From Bacteroidales bacterium (GTDB taxonomy: Bacteria > Bacteroidota > Bacteroidia > Bacteroidales > P3), in assembly GCA_017451385.1 (NCBI GenBank), contig JAFSPS010000011.1:62001-126000 (forward strand): a stretch of 64,000 nt of DNA. The letters run 5' to 3'. A program made the translations under genes and the position numbers. How positions within the stretch are numbered: position 1 is the first letter of the stretch; each line of letters opens with the position of its first letter. The notes under the pieces are model-generated. The model was not told the DNA's origin. It saw only the letters and a list, made by a program, of their open reading frames with translations, and ran no database searches. Positions 7,758 to 16,748 of the stretch are shown in pieces.

Positions 7758-10406
7758 ATGAAAAAGCTGATGTTAATAGATGGCATGGCGTTGGTCTATC
7801 GCTCATACTTTGCCCTCAACCATAGTCCGCGGCTCAACTCCAAGGGCATGAACACCTCTGCCACGCTCGGTTTTGCCACTACGCTCTACGACCTGCTGCG
7901 TCAGTTGCAGCCTACGCATGTGGCTGTGGCTTTTGATATGGCCAAGCCCACGTTCCGCCATGAGATGTATGAGCAGTATAAGGCTAACCGCGAGGCAATG
8001 CCGGAGGACATAGCCACCGCCCTGCCGTATATCCGTCAGTTTATAGAGGCTATGCGTATAGCCATACTCACCTGCGAGGGCTTTGAGGCCGACGACGTCA
8101 TAGGCACCATAGCCCATAAAGCCGCGGCAGCGGGATTTGAACGCGTGCTGATGGTTACGCCTGACAAGGATTTTGCCCAACTCGTGACGGACAATATCGC
8201 CATGTACCGCTTCGGACGTATGGGACGCCCCGACCAGATAATGGGTGTCGCCGAGGTGAAGGAACGCTTCGGCGTCAGCACTCCCAAGCAGGTTATCGAC
8301 CTCCTCGGACTCTGGGGCGATGCGTCGGACAATATCCCCGGCATACCGGGGGTGGGGGAGAAGACGGCTAAGAAGCTGATAGACCAGTTCGGCTCCATAG
8401 AGGAGATGGTGGCTCATGCCGACGAGATAAAGAACGAGAAGTTGCGCAACCTCGTGCAGGCTAACGCCGAGCAGGCTCTCTTTTCTAAACAGCTGGCGAC
8501 CATAGTGCTCGACGCACCGATAGCGTTTGATGAAGAGCAGCTGCTCCGCGTCACGCCGGACTATGAGGCGCTGCGTGAGCTCTTGAACGAGTTGGAGTTT
8601 AAGGCACTGGCTAAGCGCATGTTCACCGACCTTTCGGTGTCGGACCCCGAAGCGGCGATGCTCTTCTCGCGCAGTGCAAGTCCGGTAGAGAAGCAGCGTG
8701 TGCGTAAGAAGGCTGAACAGCTGTCAATCTTCGATACCGATGCTGACGTACCGATGAGTGCGCCGGCAGGTGGCGAGATAAAGGATGACCTACAGATGCC
8801 GCATGACTGCGATGTGGCGATAGTGTTTGACGGTCCTACGCTGACACTCTCCACCAATGCGGAGAGTGCTTTCACTACCACCGTTGACAAGGCAGACCTT
8901 GCAGGACTTAAGTCTCTGCTTGAAAATCCGAAAACCACTAAGCTATGCTACGACATCAAGGCTCTCAAATATATACTGCGAGAGCTTGATATTGAGATTG
9001 CTGGCAGCATATTCGATTGCCAGCTGATACACTATCTCATAGATTCCGAAGCCCGACATAGTCTGGATTTCATTTGTAGCGGCATACTGGGCTTCGAGCC
9101 ACAGACGCCACAGGAGGCTGCAGCCTATATGTGGCTACTCTATCCACGCTTGTCGTCGCAGATGGTGGCATCCGAGCTCACAACGATATACAATGACATA
9201 GAGTTGCCACTCGTAGATGTCCTCATCAGTATGGAACAAGAGGGAGTGCGCATAGACACCGATGCCCTGCGCGACTACTCGTCACGTCTCGGCACAAAGC
9301 GTGCTGCCATTGAGAAAGAAATATACGACATGGCAGGTGGCTCATTCAATATCAACTCGCCACGTCAGCTCGGCGAGGTGCTATATGAGCGACTGAAGGT
9401 GACCGACAAACCGCCGCGCACCGCCACCAAGCAGTATTCTACTGCCGAAGATGTCTTGCAGAAACTAAAGAAGAGTCATCCTATCGTAGAGAAAATCCTT
9501 GATTATCGCTCGCTCACTAAGCTCATAGGTACCTATCTTGACAGTTTTCCGAAGCTCATCAACCCTACCACGGGGCGTCTCCACACTATCTACAATCAGA
9601 CTGTCACCGCTACGGGACGCCTCAGCTCGTCGTCGCCCAACCTGCAGAACATACCCATCCGTACCGAACGGGGGCGCGAGATACGCAAAGCCTTCGTGCC
9701 GCGCAATGACGACTATACGTTGCTTGCTGCCGACTATTCGCAGATAGAGCTGCGCATCATTGCTTCGTTGGCACATGACCGCCACATGACGGAGGCCTTC
9801 AAAAAAGGTTTCGACATTCATGCTGCCACGGCAGCCAAAATCTATGGCATAGCGATGGATGAGGTGACGAAAGACCAGCGACGCAACGCCAAGTCGGTCA
9901 ACTTCGGCATAGTCTATGGCATCAGTGCCTTCGGTCTGTCCGAACAGCTCGATATTCCGCGCAAGGAGGCTGCCGACCTCATTGACGAATACTTTGCACA
10001 GTATCCAGACATCAAAAGCTATATAGACAAGTGCATAGCTTTTGCCCGCGAGTATGGCTATGCGCGCACCATCTTAGGCCGTCGGCGTTTTCTTGCCGAC
10101 ATCAACAGTCGCAACAACAGCCTGCGCAGCTTTGCCGAACGCAACGCCGTCAATATGCCCATACAAGGCTCGTCCGCCGACATGATAAAGATTGCCATGA
10201 ACCGCATCTTTGCACGCTTCAATCAGCTGGGGCTGCAGTCGAAGATGATACTGCAGGTTCACGACGAGTTGGTGTTCGATGTCTATAAGCCCGAAGAGGA
10301 GCAGGTGCGTCAGATAGTGCGCGAAGAGATGCTCAATGCCCTCCCGCTTGAAATACCCATAGAGATAGGCATAGAGGTAGGTGACAACTGGCTGGAAGCA
10401 CATTAG
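7758..10406 (+). CDS. polA: DNA polymerase I with degenerate proofreading domain
   Basis: Repair and Okazaki-fragment polymerase. Residues 1 to about 290 form the 5' flap nuclease; the C-terminal polymerase shows motif A DYSQIELR (about residue 657), motif B RRNAKSVNFGIVYG (about 707) and motif C QVHDELV (about 832). The middle 3'-5' exonuclease-like domain appears inactive: the DxE of motif I is not found where IVFDGPTLTL stands, and the Tyr-x3-Asp of motif III is not recognisable. The protein (882 residues) is somewhat shorter than I expect for Bacteroidota enzymes with an intact exonuclease. I chose ATG 7758 over the GTG three bases earlier. Confidence 0.95.
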   Translation: MKKLMLIDGMALVYRSYFALNHSPRLNSKGMNTSATLGFATTLYDLLRQLQPTHVAVAFDMAKPTFRHEMYEQYKANREAMPEDIATALPYIRQFIEAMRIAILTCEGFEADDVIGTIAHKAAAAGFERVLMVTPDKDFAQLVTDNIAMYRFGRMGRPDQIMGVAEVKERFGVSTPKQVIDLLGLWGDASDNIPGIPGVGEKTAKKLIDQFGSIEEMVAHADEIKNEKLRNLVQANAEQALFSKQLATIVLDAPIAFDEEQLLRVTPDYEALRELLNELEFKALAKRMFTDLSVSDPEAAMLFSRSASPVEKQRVRKKAEQLSIFDTDADVPMSAPAGGEIKDDLQMPHDCDVAIVFDGPTLTLSTNAESAFTTTVDKADLAGLKSLLENPKTTKLCYDIKALKYILRELDIEIAGSIFDCQLIHYLIDSEARHSLDFICSGILGFEPQTPQEAAAYMWLLYPRLSSQMVASELTTIYNDIELPLVDVLISMEQEGVRIDTDALRDYSSRLGTKRAAIEKEIYDMAGGSFNINSPRQLGEVLYERLKVTDKPPRTATKQYSTAEDVLQKLKKSHPIVEKILDYRSLTKLIGTYLDSFPKLINPTTGRLHTIYNQTVTATGRLSSSSPNLQNIPIRTERGREIRKAFVPRNDDYTLLAADYSQIELRIIASLAHDRHMTEAFKKGFDIHAATAAKIYGIAMDEVTKDQRRNAKSVNFGIVYGISAFGLSEQLDIPRKEAADLIDEYFAQYPDIKSYIDKCIAFAREYGYARTILGRRRFLADINSRNNSLRSFAERNAVNMPIQGSSADMIKIAMNRIFARFNQLGLQSKMILQVHDELVFDVYKPEEEQVRQIVREEMLNALPLEIPIEIGIEVGDNWLEAH

Positions 10407-10473
10407 TGTTTGATAATCATGAAGAAGAACTTTCATACTTGCTAATTACAGATAATTCATTTTTTATTTAGAC

Positions 10474-10516
10474 ACACAAAAGACAATAATGCCGTAGATT
10501 TATTGTCTTTTGTGTT
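10474..10516 (+). terminator. Intrinsic terminator of polA
   Basis: A 16-bp inverted repeat (ACACAAAAGACAATAA and its complement) with a ten-base loop lies about 70 bases after the polA stop. It is AT-rich but perfect. It closes the long housekeeping gene run. Confidence 0.75.
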
Positions 10517-10614
10517 ATATGATTACAGATGGACGCTTTTCACGTCCTTTGTATATGTTGTGCTAAGCTTTTTGGGGTACGGGAAAAAAACTTAAAAGTG
10601 TTAAAAAAAAAATA

Positions 10615-10622
10615 TATCTTTG
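10615..10622 (+). promoter_or_regulatory. -7 promoter element of the arcC block
   Basis: TATCTTTG, a perfect TAnnTTTG box, lies about 60 bases before the carbamate kinase gene. No clear TTTG was seen at the -33 position, so the promoter may need an activator. Confidence 0.5.
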
Positions 10623-10683
10623 TTTTTTCTTTTCTGACGGAAGAAAATGAATATTTATTTGAAACATAAACCAATAAACTGAT

Positions 10684-11622
10684 ATGAGAAATCTCGCTAT
10701 GGTGGCTTTTGGAGGCAATGCGTTGCTTCGTAGCGGCCAGAAAGGTACTTATCAAGAGCAGCTGGCCAATGTGGAGCAGACTTGCGAAAGTCTATGCAAC
10801 CTCATCAAACGTGGCTATAACATTGTGATAGGACATGGCAATGGTCCGCAGGTAGGCAACGTGATGTTGCAGCATGAAGCTGGACATAAAGATTTCAGCA
10901 TCCCCGCCATGCCTATGGATTTCTGCGTGGCAGAGACGCAGGGCTCTATTGCTTACATGATAGAGTTGGCTTTGCGCAACGTCTTTGCTAAAAACGATAT
11001 ATATCGCGATGTGGTTACGATAGTTACGCAGGTGGCTGTCAATGCTCTCGACCCGATGTTTCAGAATCCTACGAAACCTGTGGGACCTTACTATACTAAG
11101 GAGCAGGCAGAGCAGCTGCATGCAGAGACGGGTGCTATATATAAGGAAGACCCTAAAGGCAATGGATGGCGCAAGGTGGTGGCATCGCCGCGTCCTAAGC
11201 GTATCAACAACATAAAGATTATCAAGCACCTCGTGAAGGGTGGCAACGTGGTTGTTACAGTTGGCGGCGGCGGCATCCCTGTCATAGAAGAAAATGATTA
11301 TGTGCGCGGTGTTGAGGCTGTTATCGATAAAGACCTTGCCTCTGCCCTTTGTGCTATACAGATAGAGGCTGAGGAGTTCTATATCCTCACTGATGTGCCA
11401 AAGGTGTATATCAACTTCCGCAAGCCTAACGAGCAGGCTCTGGATGTTATCACTGTCGATGAGGCCAAGAAATATCTTGCTGAAGGACAGTTCACTGAGG
11501 GCTCTATGGCTCCGAAGGTACGTGCCGGCATCATGTTCATAGAGAATGGCGGCAAGACCTGCGTCATCACAGAGGCTGGTCAGCTTGACAACCCCTATTG
11601 CGGAACACGCATCGTGCGTTAA
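10684..11622 (+). CDS. arcC: Carbamate kinase
   Basis: Transfers phosphate from carbamoyl phosphate to ADP, yielding ATP, ammonia and CO2. The 312-residue sequence follows the family from end to end, with the N-terminal FGGNALL nucleotide/phosphate loop and the HGNGPQVGN and GGGGIPV segments. It is followed 56 bases downstream by ornithine carbamoyltransferase, the partner that would supply carbamoyl phosphate from citrulline. No arginine deiminase gene is in the window, so citrulline would have to come from outside or from a gene elsewhere. Confidence 0.93.
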   Translation: MRNLAMVAFGGNALLRSGQKGTYQEQLANVEQTCESLCNLIKRGYNIVIGHGNGPQVGNVMLQHEAGHKDFSIPAMPMDFCVAETQGSIAYMIELALRNVFAKNDIYRDVVTIVTQVAVNALDPMFQNPTKPVGPYYTKEQAEQLHAETGAIYKEDPKGNGWRKVVASPRPKRINNIKIIKHLVKGGNVVVTVGGGGIPVIEENDYVRGVEAVIDKDLASALCAIQIEAEEFYILTDVPKVYINFRKPNEQALDVITVDEAKKYLAEGQFTEGSMAPKVRAGIMFIENGGKTCVITEAGQLDNPYCGTRIVR

Positions 11623-11678
11623 ATCATTCCTTAGAAGAATACACATAACTCATAATTCAATATTCAAAATTGTTTTAT

Positions 11679-12680
11679 ATGGCTTACAATCTCAGAAATC
11701 GCAATTTCCTGAAAATTCTGGACTTCAGTCCGAAGGAACTCAACTATCTGCTTGACTTGGCTCGCGACCTCAAACGCGCCAAATATGCAGGCACCGAGAA
11801 ACCTACTATGACGGGTAAGAATATTGCCCTTATCTTTGAGAAGACCTCAACGCGCACACGTTGTGCCTTCGAGGTAGCAGCTAAGGACCAGGGTGCCCAC
11901 GTCACCTATCTTGGACCTTCTGGCAGCCAGATTGGCATCAAGGAGAGCATGGCCGACACAGCCCGCGTGCTGGGACGTATGTTCGACGGCATCGAGTACC
12001 GTGGTTTTACGCAGGCCACCGTTGAGGAACTTGCCAAACATGCTGGCGTTCCCGTTTGGAACGGTCTGACCAACGAGAGCCATCCGACCCAGATTCTCGC
12101 CGACTTCCTCACCATGCAGGAGCATGTTGACAAGCCGTTGTCGCAGGTTACTTTCGCTTACATTGGCGATGCTCGTTTCAATATGGGCAACAGCCTTATG
12201 GTTGGCGGTGCCAAGATGGGTATGGATGTCCGCATCATAGCCCCTAAGAAACTGCAGCCTGCTAAGGACCTCATCAAGACCTGCCAGGAGATAGCCAAGG
12301 AAACGGGTGCTAAGGTTACCGTCACCGACGACCCCAAGAAGGGGGTTAAAGGTTGTGACTTTATTTATACCGACGTGTGGGTGTCCATGGGCGAGCCCGC
12401 AGAGGTATGGAAAGAGCGCATTGATATGCTTATGCCTTATCAGGTCAACGCCGAGCTCATGAAAGCTACGGGCAACCCCAAATGCAAGTTCATGCACTGC
12501 CTGCCAGCCTATCACAACCTTGAGACGCAGGTGGGACGTGATGTTAACAAACAGTTTGGTCTGGATGGCATAGAGGTTACCGAGGAGGTCTTCGAGAGCG
12601 AGAACAGCATCGTATTCGACGAGGCCGAGAACCGCATGCATACTATCAAGGCCGTCATGGTGGCTACGTTAGGCGAATAA
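11679..12680 (+). CDS. Ornithine carbamoyltransferase (probably catabolic)
   Basis: Interconverts ornithine plus carbamoyl phosphate with citrulline plus phosphate. The carbamoyl-phosphate motif STRTR is near residues 56-60, HPTQ follows, the ornithine-side DVWVSMGE is present and HCLP is near residue 272. It is thus a true ornithine enzyme rather than the succinylornithine/acetylornithine type that many Bacteroidetes use for arginine synthesis. Linkage to carbamate kinase argues for running in the citrulline-splitting, ATP-yielding direction (argF/arcB by other naming). The start is ATG 11679; an in-frame TTG nine bases earlier is not credible. The upstream leader contains an A/C/T-rich stretch without G. 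Confidence 0.92.
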   Translation: MAYNLRNRNFLKILDFSPKELNYLLDLARDLKRAKYAGTEKPTMTGKNIALIFEKTSTRTRCAFEVAAKDQGAHVTYLGPSGSQIGIKESMADTARVLGRMFDGIEYRGFTQATVEELAKHAGVPVWNGLTNESHPTQILADFLTMQEHVDKPLSQVTFAYIGDARFNMGNSLMVGGAKMGMDVRIIAPKKLQPAKDLIKTCQEIAKETGAKVTVTDDPKKGVKGCDFIYTDVWVSMGEPAEVWKERIDMLMPYQVNAELMKATGNPKCKFMHCLPAYHNLETQVGRDVNKQFGLDGIEVTEEVFESENSIVFDEAENRMHTIKAVMVATLGE

Positions 12681-12692
12681 TATTTCACAGAT

Positions 12693-14138
12693 ATGAAAAC
12701 AGGAAAACTTATAGGACTTATCATCTCCATTCTGGCATTCTTTGTCATTTGTGCACTTCCGACAAGTGTTTTTGGCATTGATGGTCTGACGGTGCTACAG
12801 CAGCGAACGATAGCCATTTTCGTCTTTGCTGCCTTGATGTGGATTACCGAAGCTATCCCTTCGTGGACAACCTCAATTATTGTTATTGTGATATCGCTGT
12901 TGATATTGAGTAACAAAGGATTGGGATTCCTTATGATGGATGCTGAGGGCAATCCGCTTGTAGGCACTATGACCTATGTCAAGATTATGTCGTCATTTTC
13001 TGACCCTGTGGTTATGCTTTTCCTCGGCGGTTTCTCGCTGGCAATCATGGCACAGAAGTATGGTCTCGATGTGACGCTGGCACGTGTGTTGCTCAAACCT
13101 TTCGGAACCAACCCTAAGATGGTTCTATTAGGTTTCCTGAGTGTTATAGCCATTTTCTCAATGTTTATGAGCAACACGGCTACCGCAGCTATGATGCTCG
13201 CATTCTTGGCTCCTATCCTCGCCACATTCCCTGAGGGAGATAAAGGTAAGATGGCTTTAGCCTTGTCAATACCCATTGCTGCCAACATTGGCGGTATTGG
13301 TACCACTATCGGTACTCCTCCTAATGGCACGGCAGTGTCTAACCTTGAGACAGCTTTCGACATCACTATCTCCTTTGGCGACTGGGCTATCCGTATGATA
13401 CCTTTCGTGGTCATAATGATACTCTTTGCTTGGGTGGTTCTGTTGCTCTTGTTCCCCTTCTCGGAGAAGAAGCTCGTGGTAAACATACCAGAGAACACGA
13501 AGCCCAAGACATGGCGTACCTATCTGGTGTGGGCTACTTTTGCTGTAGTAATCCTGCTATGGGCTACGGAGAGCATCACCAAGATTAGTTCCAATATCGT
13601 GGCACTCATCCCTTTGGCTGTGTTTGTATGCACTGGCACTTTCACCAAAGAGGATATCAAGCAGATAGACTGGAGTGTGCTCTGGCTGGTGGCTGGAGGT
13701 TTCGCTTTGGGCTATGCTATGCTCGACATAGAGAAAGGTGGCACAGGACTTGGCAAAGTGCTGGTAGATGCCATACCTTTTGGTGAGATGAGCATCGTGT
13801 TGGTGTTGGTTATTGCAGCCTTGGTGTGCTATACGTTGTCCAACTTTATCAGCAACTCGGCAACGGCAGCATTGTTGGTTCCTATTCTTTGTGCTGTCAG
13901 CAAGGGCTTGGCTTCCAATCCAACCTTCGAGATGTTTGGTGGCGAGAAAGCTATGGTCATCTTTGTCGCGGTGTCGGCATCGTTGGCTATGCTGATGCCT
14001 ATCAGTACTCCTCCTAATGCATTGGCGTTCTCTACCGGATTGGTCAAGACGAAAGATATGATTAAGGTCGGTAGCATCATTGGTGCATTCGGTTTAGTGC
14101 TGGCATTCTTCTGGATAACCAAGATATTCCCGTTCTAA
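12693..14138 (+). CDS. DASS (SLC13-type) sodium/anion symporter
   Basis: Inner-membrane transporter of the divalent anion:sodium symporter family, whose substrates include di- and tricarboxylates and sulfate. The two pseudo-symmetric halves each carry the family motif: SNTATAAM near residue 159 and SNSATAAL near residue 386, each followed by a TPPN loop. About a dozen hydrophobic segments are visible in 481 residues. It starts only 12 bases after the ornithine carbamoyltransferase stop, so cotranscription is very likely. It occupies the place where ArcD-type exchangers sit in arginine deiminase operons. Its real substrate is unknown. Confidence 0.88.
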   Translation: MKTGKLIGLIISILAFFVICALPTSVFGIDGLTVLQQRTIAIFVFAALMWITEAIPSWTTSIIVIVISLLILSNKGLGFLMMDAEGNPLVGTMTYVKIMSSFSDPVVMLFLGGFSLAIMAQKYGLDVTLARVLLKPFGTNPKMVLLGFLSVIAIFSMFMSNTATAAMMLAFLAPILATFPEGDKGKMALALSIPIAANIGGIGTTIGTPPNGTAVSNLETAFDITISFGDWAIRMIPFVVIMILFAWVVLLLLFPFSEKKLVVNIPENTKPKTWRTYLVWATFAVVILLWATESITKISSNIVALIPLAVFVCTGTFTKEDIKQIDWSVLWLVAGGFALGYAMLDIEKGGTGLGKVLVDAIPFGEMSIVLVLVIAALVCYTLSNFISNSATAALLVPILCAVSKGLASNPTFEMFGGEKAMVIFVAVSASLAMLMPISTPPNALAFSTGLVKTKDMIKVGSIIGAFGLVLAFFWITKIFPF

Positions 14139-14164
14139 GTTAGTAAGACGAAAAACAAGGAGAA

Positions 14165-14190
14165 AGGCCTGTCGTAGCCGACAGGCTTTT
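14165..14190 (+). terminator. Intrinsic terminator after the DASS transporter
   Basis: An 8-bp perfect stem (GCCTGTCG, loop TAGC, CGACAGGC) is followed by TTTT. It separates the arcC block from the porin gene. Confidence 0.85.
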
Positions 14191-14228
14191 CTCTTTTCCT
14201 AACAATGAAAAAATAAATTATTTTATCA

Positions 14229-15530
14229 ATGAAAAAAATAGTATTCAGTGCTGTTGTAGCCCTTATCGGTTTTTCTGCTATAGCGCAAGACAAGGTGCAG
14301 CTGACGCCTTACGGCTTTGTCCGTAATTTCTTAACATTCGACAACCGCTCTATGTACACTGTGTGCGGTGGCGATTATAATAATATGCCTTTTGACGAGA
14401 CTTTCTCTCTGCCATCAGAGTACAGAGAAGTATTTGACGAGGCCGATGGCAATGGCGTCAGTCAGTTACAATTCCATGCGCTCTCCACGCGTTTTGGTCT
14501 CCGTCTGGATGGCCCTTCGGTGTTCGGAGCCAAGAGCACGGGACGTATCGAGGCCGATTTTGCTGGTTTTGGCAGTAGCAATACAGTCTTGCGTCTTCGT
14601 CTGGCATGGGTTGACCTCAACTGGGGTGGACGCCATGCCCTGCGCATCGGTCAGGACTGGCACCCGCTGAGTGGTGAGATTATGCCAGATGCCATAGGTT
14701 TCGCTGCTGGAGCACCGTTCCGTGCCCATAGCCGCACGCCGCAGATGCGCTATACCTTTAGCACTCCTTCAGGTTTCGGTGCTCAGGCTCACCTGCTTTG
14801 GCAGTATCAGTTCACCACCAATGGTCCTGAGGGTGCCAGCGAGAAGTATGCCAATCGTGCCATCGTCCCTGAGTTTTTTGTCGGCATCAACTATCGCAAT
14901 GAGCATATCTATGCACAGATTGGTGCTGATGTGCTGACTATCCGTCCTCGCGTTCAGGCTACATACAACGACCCTATCAAGGGTACGGACTATAGCTATC
15001 AGAAAAAAGTTGACGACCGCCTCACCAGTGTGTCGCCTACGGCATATTTCCAGTATGTTGGCGATATGTTCTCTATAAAGGTCCGTAGCACCTATGCTCA
15101 GAACACGTCTCATGTCAACCAAATAAGTGGTTACGGTGTCTCCGCCGTCAATCCCGATGGTAGCTACGACTACACGCCTCTGCGTAGTTCGGTGAGCTAT
15201 GTTAATTTTGCCTATGGCAAAAAATACAAAGCCAACCTGTTCCTCGGTTTTATGAAGAACCTCGGTACTGCTGATGACCTCGCTAAGGTGAATGGCAAAT
15301 ACGAGATGTATCTGAAGAACAACACTATCAGCAATGTTGATTACATGTGGCGCATTGCTCCGTCGGTGAGTTATAACCTGAAGCATTTTAATTTGGGTCT
15401 TGAATATGAGCTCACGGGCGTGAACTATGGTGACAAGAGCAAGATGAAAGCTGATGCGACATTCGATAGCGATGATACGCACACTGTCTATGGTGGCCGT
15501 ATCTGCCTGCTTGTGAAATATAATTTCTAA
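14229..15530 (+). CDS. DcaP-like outer-membrane porin
   Basis: Signal peptide at residues 1-19 (ending SAIAQ) followed by alternating amphipathic strands and a C-terminal aromatic YNF, typical of an outer-membrane beta barrel. The overall pattern (PYGFVRN near the start, 'GRIEADFAGFG..LRLRLAWVDLNWG..LRIGQDWHPL') resembles the DcaP-type trimeric porins that take up anionic substrates. It has 433 residues. Placed 90 bases after the DASS transporter but behind a terminator, it might serve the same substrate; this is inference from position only. Confidence 0.75.
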   Translation: MKKIVFSAVVALIGFSAIAQDKVQLTPYGFVRNFLTFDNRSMYTVCGGDYNNMPFDETFSLPSEYREVFDEADGNGVSQLQFHALSTRFGLRLDGPSVFGAKSTGRIEADFAGFGSSNTVLRLRLAWVDLNWGGRHALRIGQDWHPLSGEIMPDAIGFAAGAPFRAHSRTPQMRYTFSTPSGFGAQAHLLWQYQFTTNGPEGASEKYANRAIVPEFFVGINYRNEHIYAQIGADVLTIRPRVQATYNDPIKGTDYSYQKKVDDRLTSVSPTAYFQYVGDMFSIKVRSTYAQNTSHVNQISGYGVSAVNPDGSYDYTPLRSSVSYVNFAYGKKYKANLFLGFMKNLGTADDLAKVNGKYEMYLKNNTISNVDYMWRIAPSVSYNLKHFNLGLEYELTGVNYGDKSKMKADATFDSDDTHTVYGGRICLLVKYNF

Positions 15531-15614
15531 GATGTTGCATTAATTTTTGTAAGAGAGACATAATGTACTGAAATGTACGTTGATGGAGGCGAAAGTCTCT
15601 GATTGTCTAACAAC

Positions 15615-15650
15615 AAAAAGACAGAACGCTGAGAGTTCTGTCTTTTTTCT
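15615..15650 (+). terminator. Intrinsic terminator of the porin gene
   Basis: The stem AAAGACAGAAC pairs with GTTCTGTCTTT around a seven-base loop and is followed by a T run. Confidence 0.85.
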
Positions 15651-15715
15651 TTGTCTCAAAATATGGTATGGTTATATGTTTTGGTGATATAAAATAGAAT
15701 AATCTTTTATATCTT

Positions 15716-15745
15716 TTTGCATGAAAACAATAATTTGTATCTTTG
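15716..15745 (+). promoter_or_regulatory. Bacteroidota promoter of the Rpn nuclease gene
   Basis: TTTG at 15716-15719 and TATCTTTG at 15738-15745 are separated by 18 bases, close to the TTTG-N19-21-TAnnTTTG consensus. The expected leader is about 20 bases. Confidence 0.7.
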
Positions 15746-15767
15746 CAAAATAAAATAAACATGTAAA

Positions 15768-16721
15768 ATGGGGCATAAAACATACATAAGTTTTGACTGG
15801 GCTTTGAAACGGCTGTTGCGCGACAAGGCAAATTTTGATGTTCTTGAGGGTTTTATATCAACGTTGTTGGAGCGAGATGTGCGGATAAAGAACCTGTTGG
15901 AAAGCGAGGGAAATATGGAGCGAGAGGAGTCGAAATACAACAGGGTGGACTTGTTGTGTGAGGATGAACATGGCGACCTCTTGCTGATAGAGGTGCAAGG
16001 CGAGTCGGAATTTGCCTTTTTTCAACGGATATTGTTTGGCACGTCTAAGTTGGTATCAGAATACATCAACAGGGGCGACAACTACGACAACGTAAAGAAA
16101 GTCTATTCTATAAATATAGTTTATTTTGACCTTGGACAGGGCAAAGACGTAGTATATCATGGCACCACGGAGTTCCGAGGGATACACAACGGGGATGTAC
16201 TGCGGCTCTCGCCGTTCCAGCAACAGAAGTTCGATGTTAATGAGGTATATCAATTGTTCCCAGAATACTATATACTGAAGGTCAATGATTTCAATACATG
16301 GTCAAAGGTGCCTTTGGAGCAGTGGTTGTATTTTCTCTCGACAAGCGAGATACCGGAAGATGCCGATGCCCCAGGCTTGCAGGCAGCACGAGAGAAGATG
16401 CGATATATGCAGATGAACCGGAGTGAGCAACGGGATTACGACAAATATTTGGATGATAGGGTCATTTTTCAGGACCAGATGAAGACGGCGCGAGGTGAGG
16501 GAAAACTTGAAGGATATGGAGAAGGATATGGAGAAGGATATGGAGAAGGGTACGACAAAGGAAAGGAGAAAGGCCGAGCAGAGGGTATAGAGAAAGGTCG
16601 TGCGGAGGGCGAGAGACAGGCAAAGTTGGATACGGCTCGCAGCATGAAGAGGCTTGGAGTCCCGCTGCAGACTATTGTTCAGGCTACGGAATTGAGCGAA
16701 GAGGAAGTTAACGGATTGTAA
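15768..16721 (+). CDS. Rpn family recombination-promoting nuclease / putative transposase
   Basis: A PD-(D/E)XK nuclease of the Rpn/transposase-31 type. The N-terminal 'FDWALKRLLRDKANFDVLEGF' block and the active-site pattern RVDLLCEDEHGDLLLIEVQ (about residues 62-80, Asp...Glu-x-Gln) are typical. The C-terminal third is charged and ends in glycine-rich repeats (EGYG repeated, then KGRAEG-like units) encoded by a 12-base DNA repeat. E. coli Rpn proteins raise RecA-independent recombination and some act in phage defence; the role here is unknown. There are no terminal repeats or other mobile-element signs beside it. It has its own promoter and is followed 27 bases on by the giant surface protein. 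Confidence 0.8.
   Translation: MGHKTYISFDWALKRLLRDKANFDVLEGFISTLLERDVRIKNLLESEGNMEREESKYNRVDLLCEDEHGDLLLIEVQGESEFAFFQRILFGTSKLVSEYINRGDNYDNVKKVYSINIVYFDLGQGKDVVYHGTTEFRGIHNGDVLRLSPFQQQKFDVNEVYQLFPEYYILKVNDFNTWSKVPLEQWLYFLSTSEIPEDADAPGLQAAREKMRYMQMNRSEQRDYDKYLDDRVIFQDQMKTARGEGKLEGYGEGYGEGYGEGYDKGKEKGRAEGIEKGRAEGERQAKLDTARSMKRLGVPLQTIVQATELSEEEVNGL
16510..16552 (+). repeat. 12-base tandem repeat inside the Rpn gene
   Basis: Three to four copies of GGATATGGAGAA in tandem encode repeating Gly-Tyr-Gly-Glu. Since the unit is a multiple of three, copy-number change would alter the length of the linker but not the reading frame. Confidence 0.8.
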
Positions 16722-16748
16722 CATTGTTTTTGGACGTACATTCTATCA

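Noticed and set aside
10684..12680. Complete arginine deiminase operon
   Set aside because: No arcA-like gene or ArcD exchanger was found in the window; only carbamate kinase and ornithine carbamoyltransferase are present.
15768..16721. Rpn gene as part of an insertion sequence
   Set aside because: No terminal inverted repeats or target duplications flank it, and it has an ordinary host-type promoter and terminator context.
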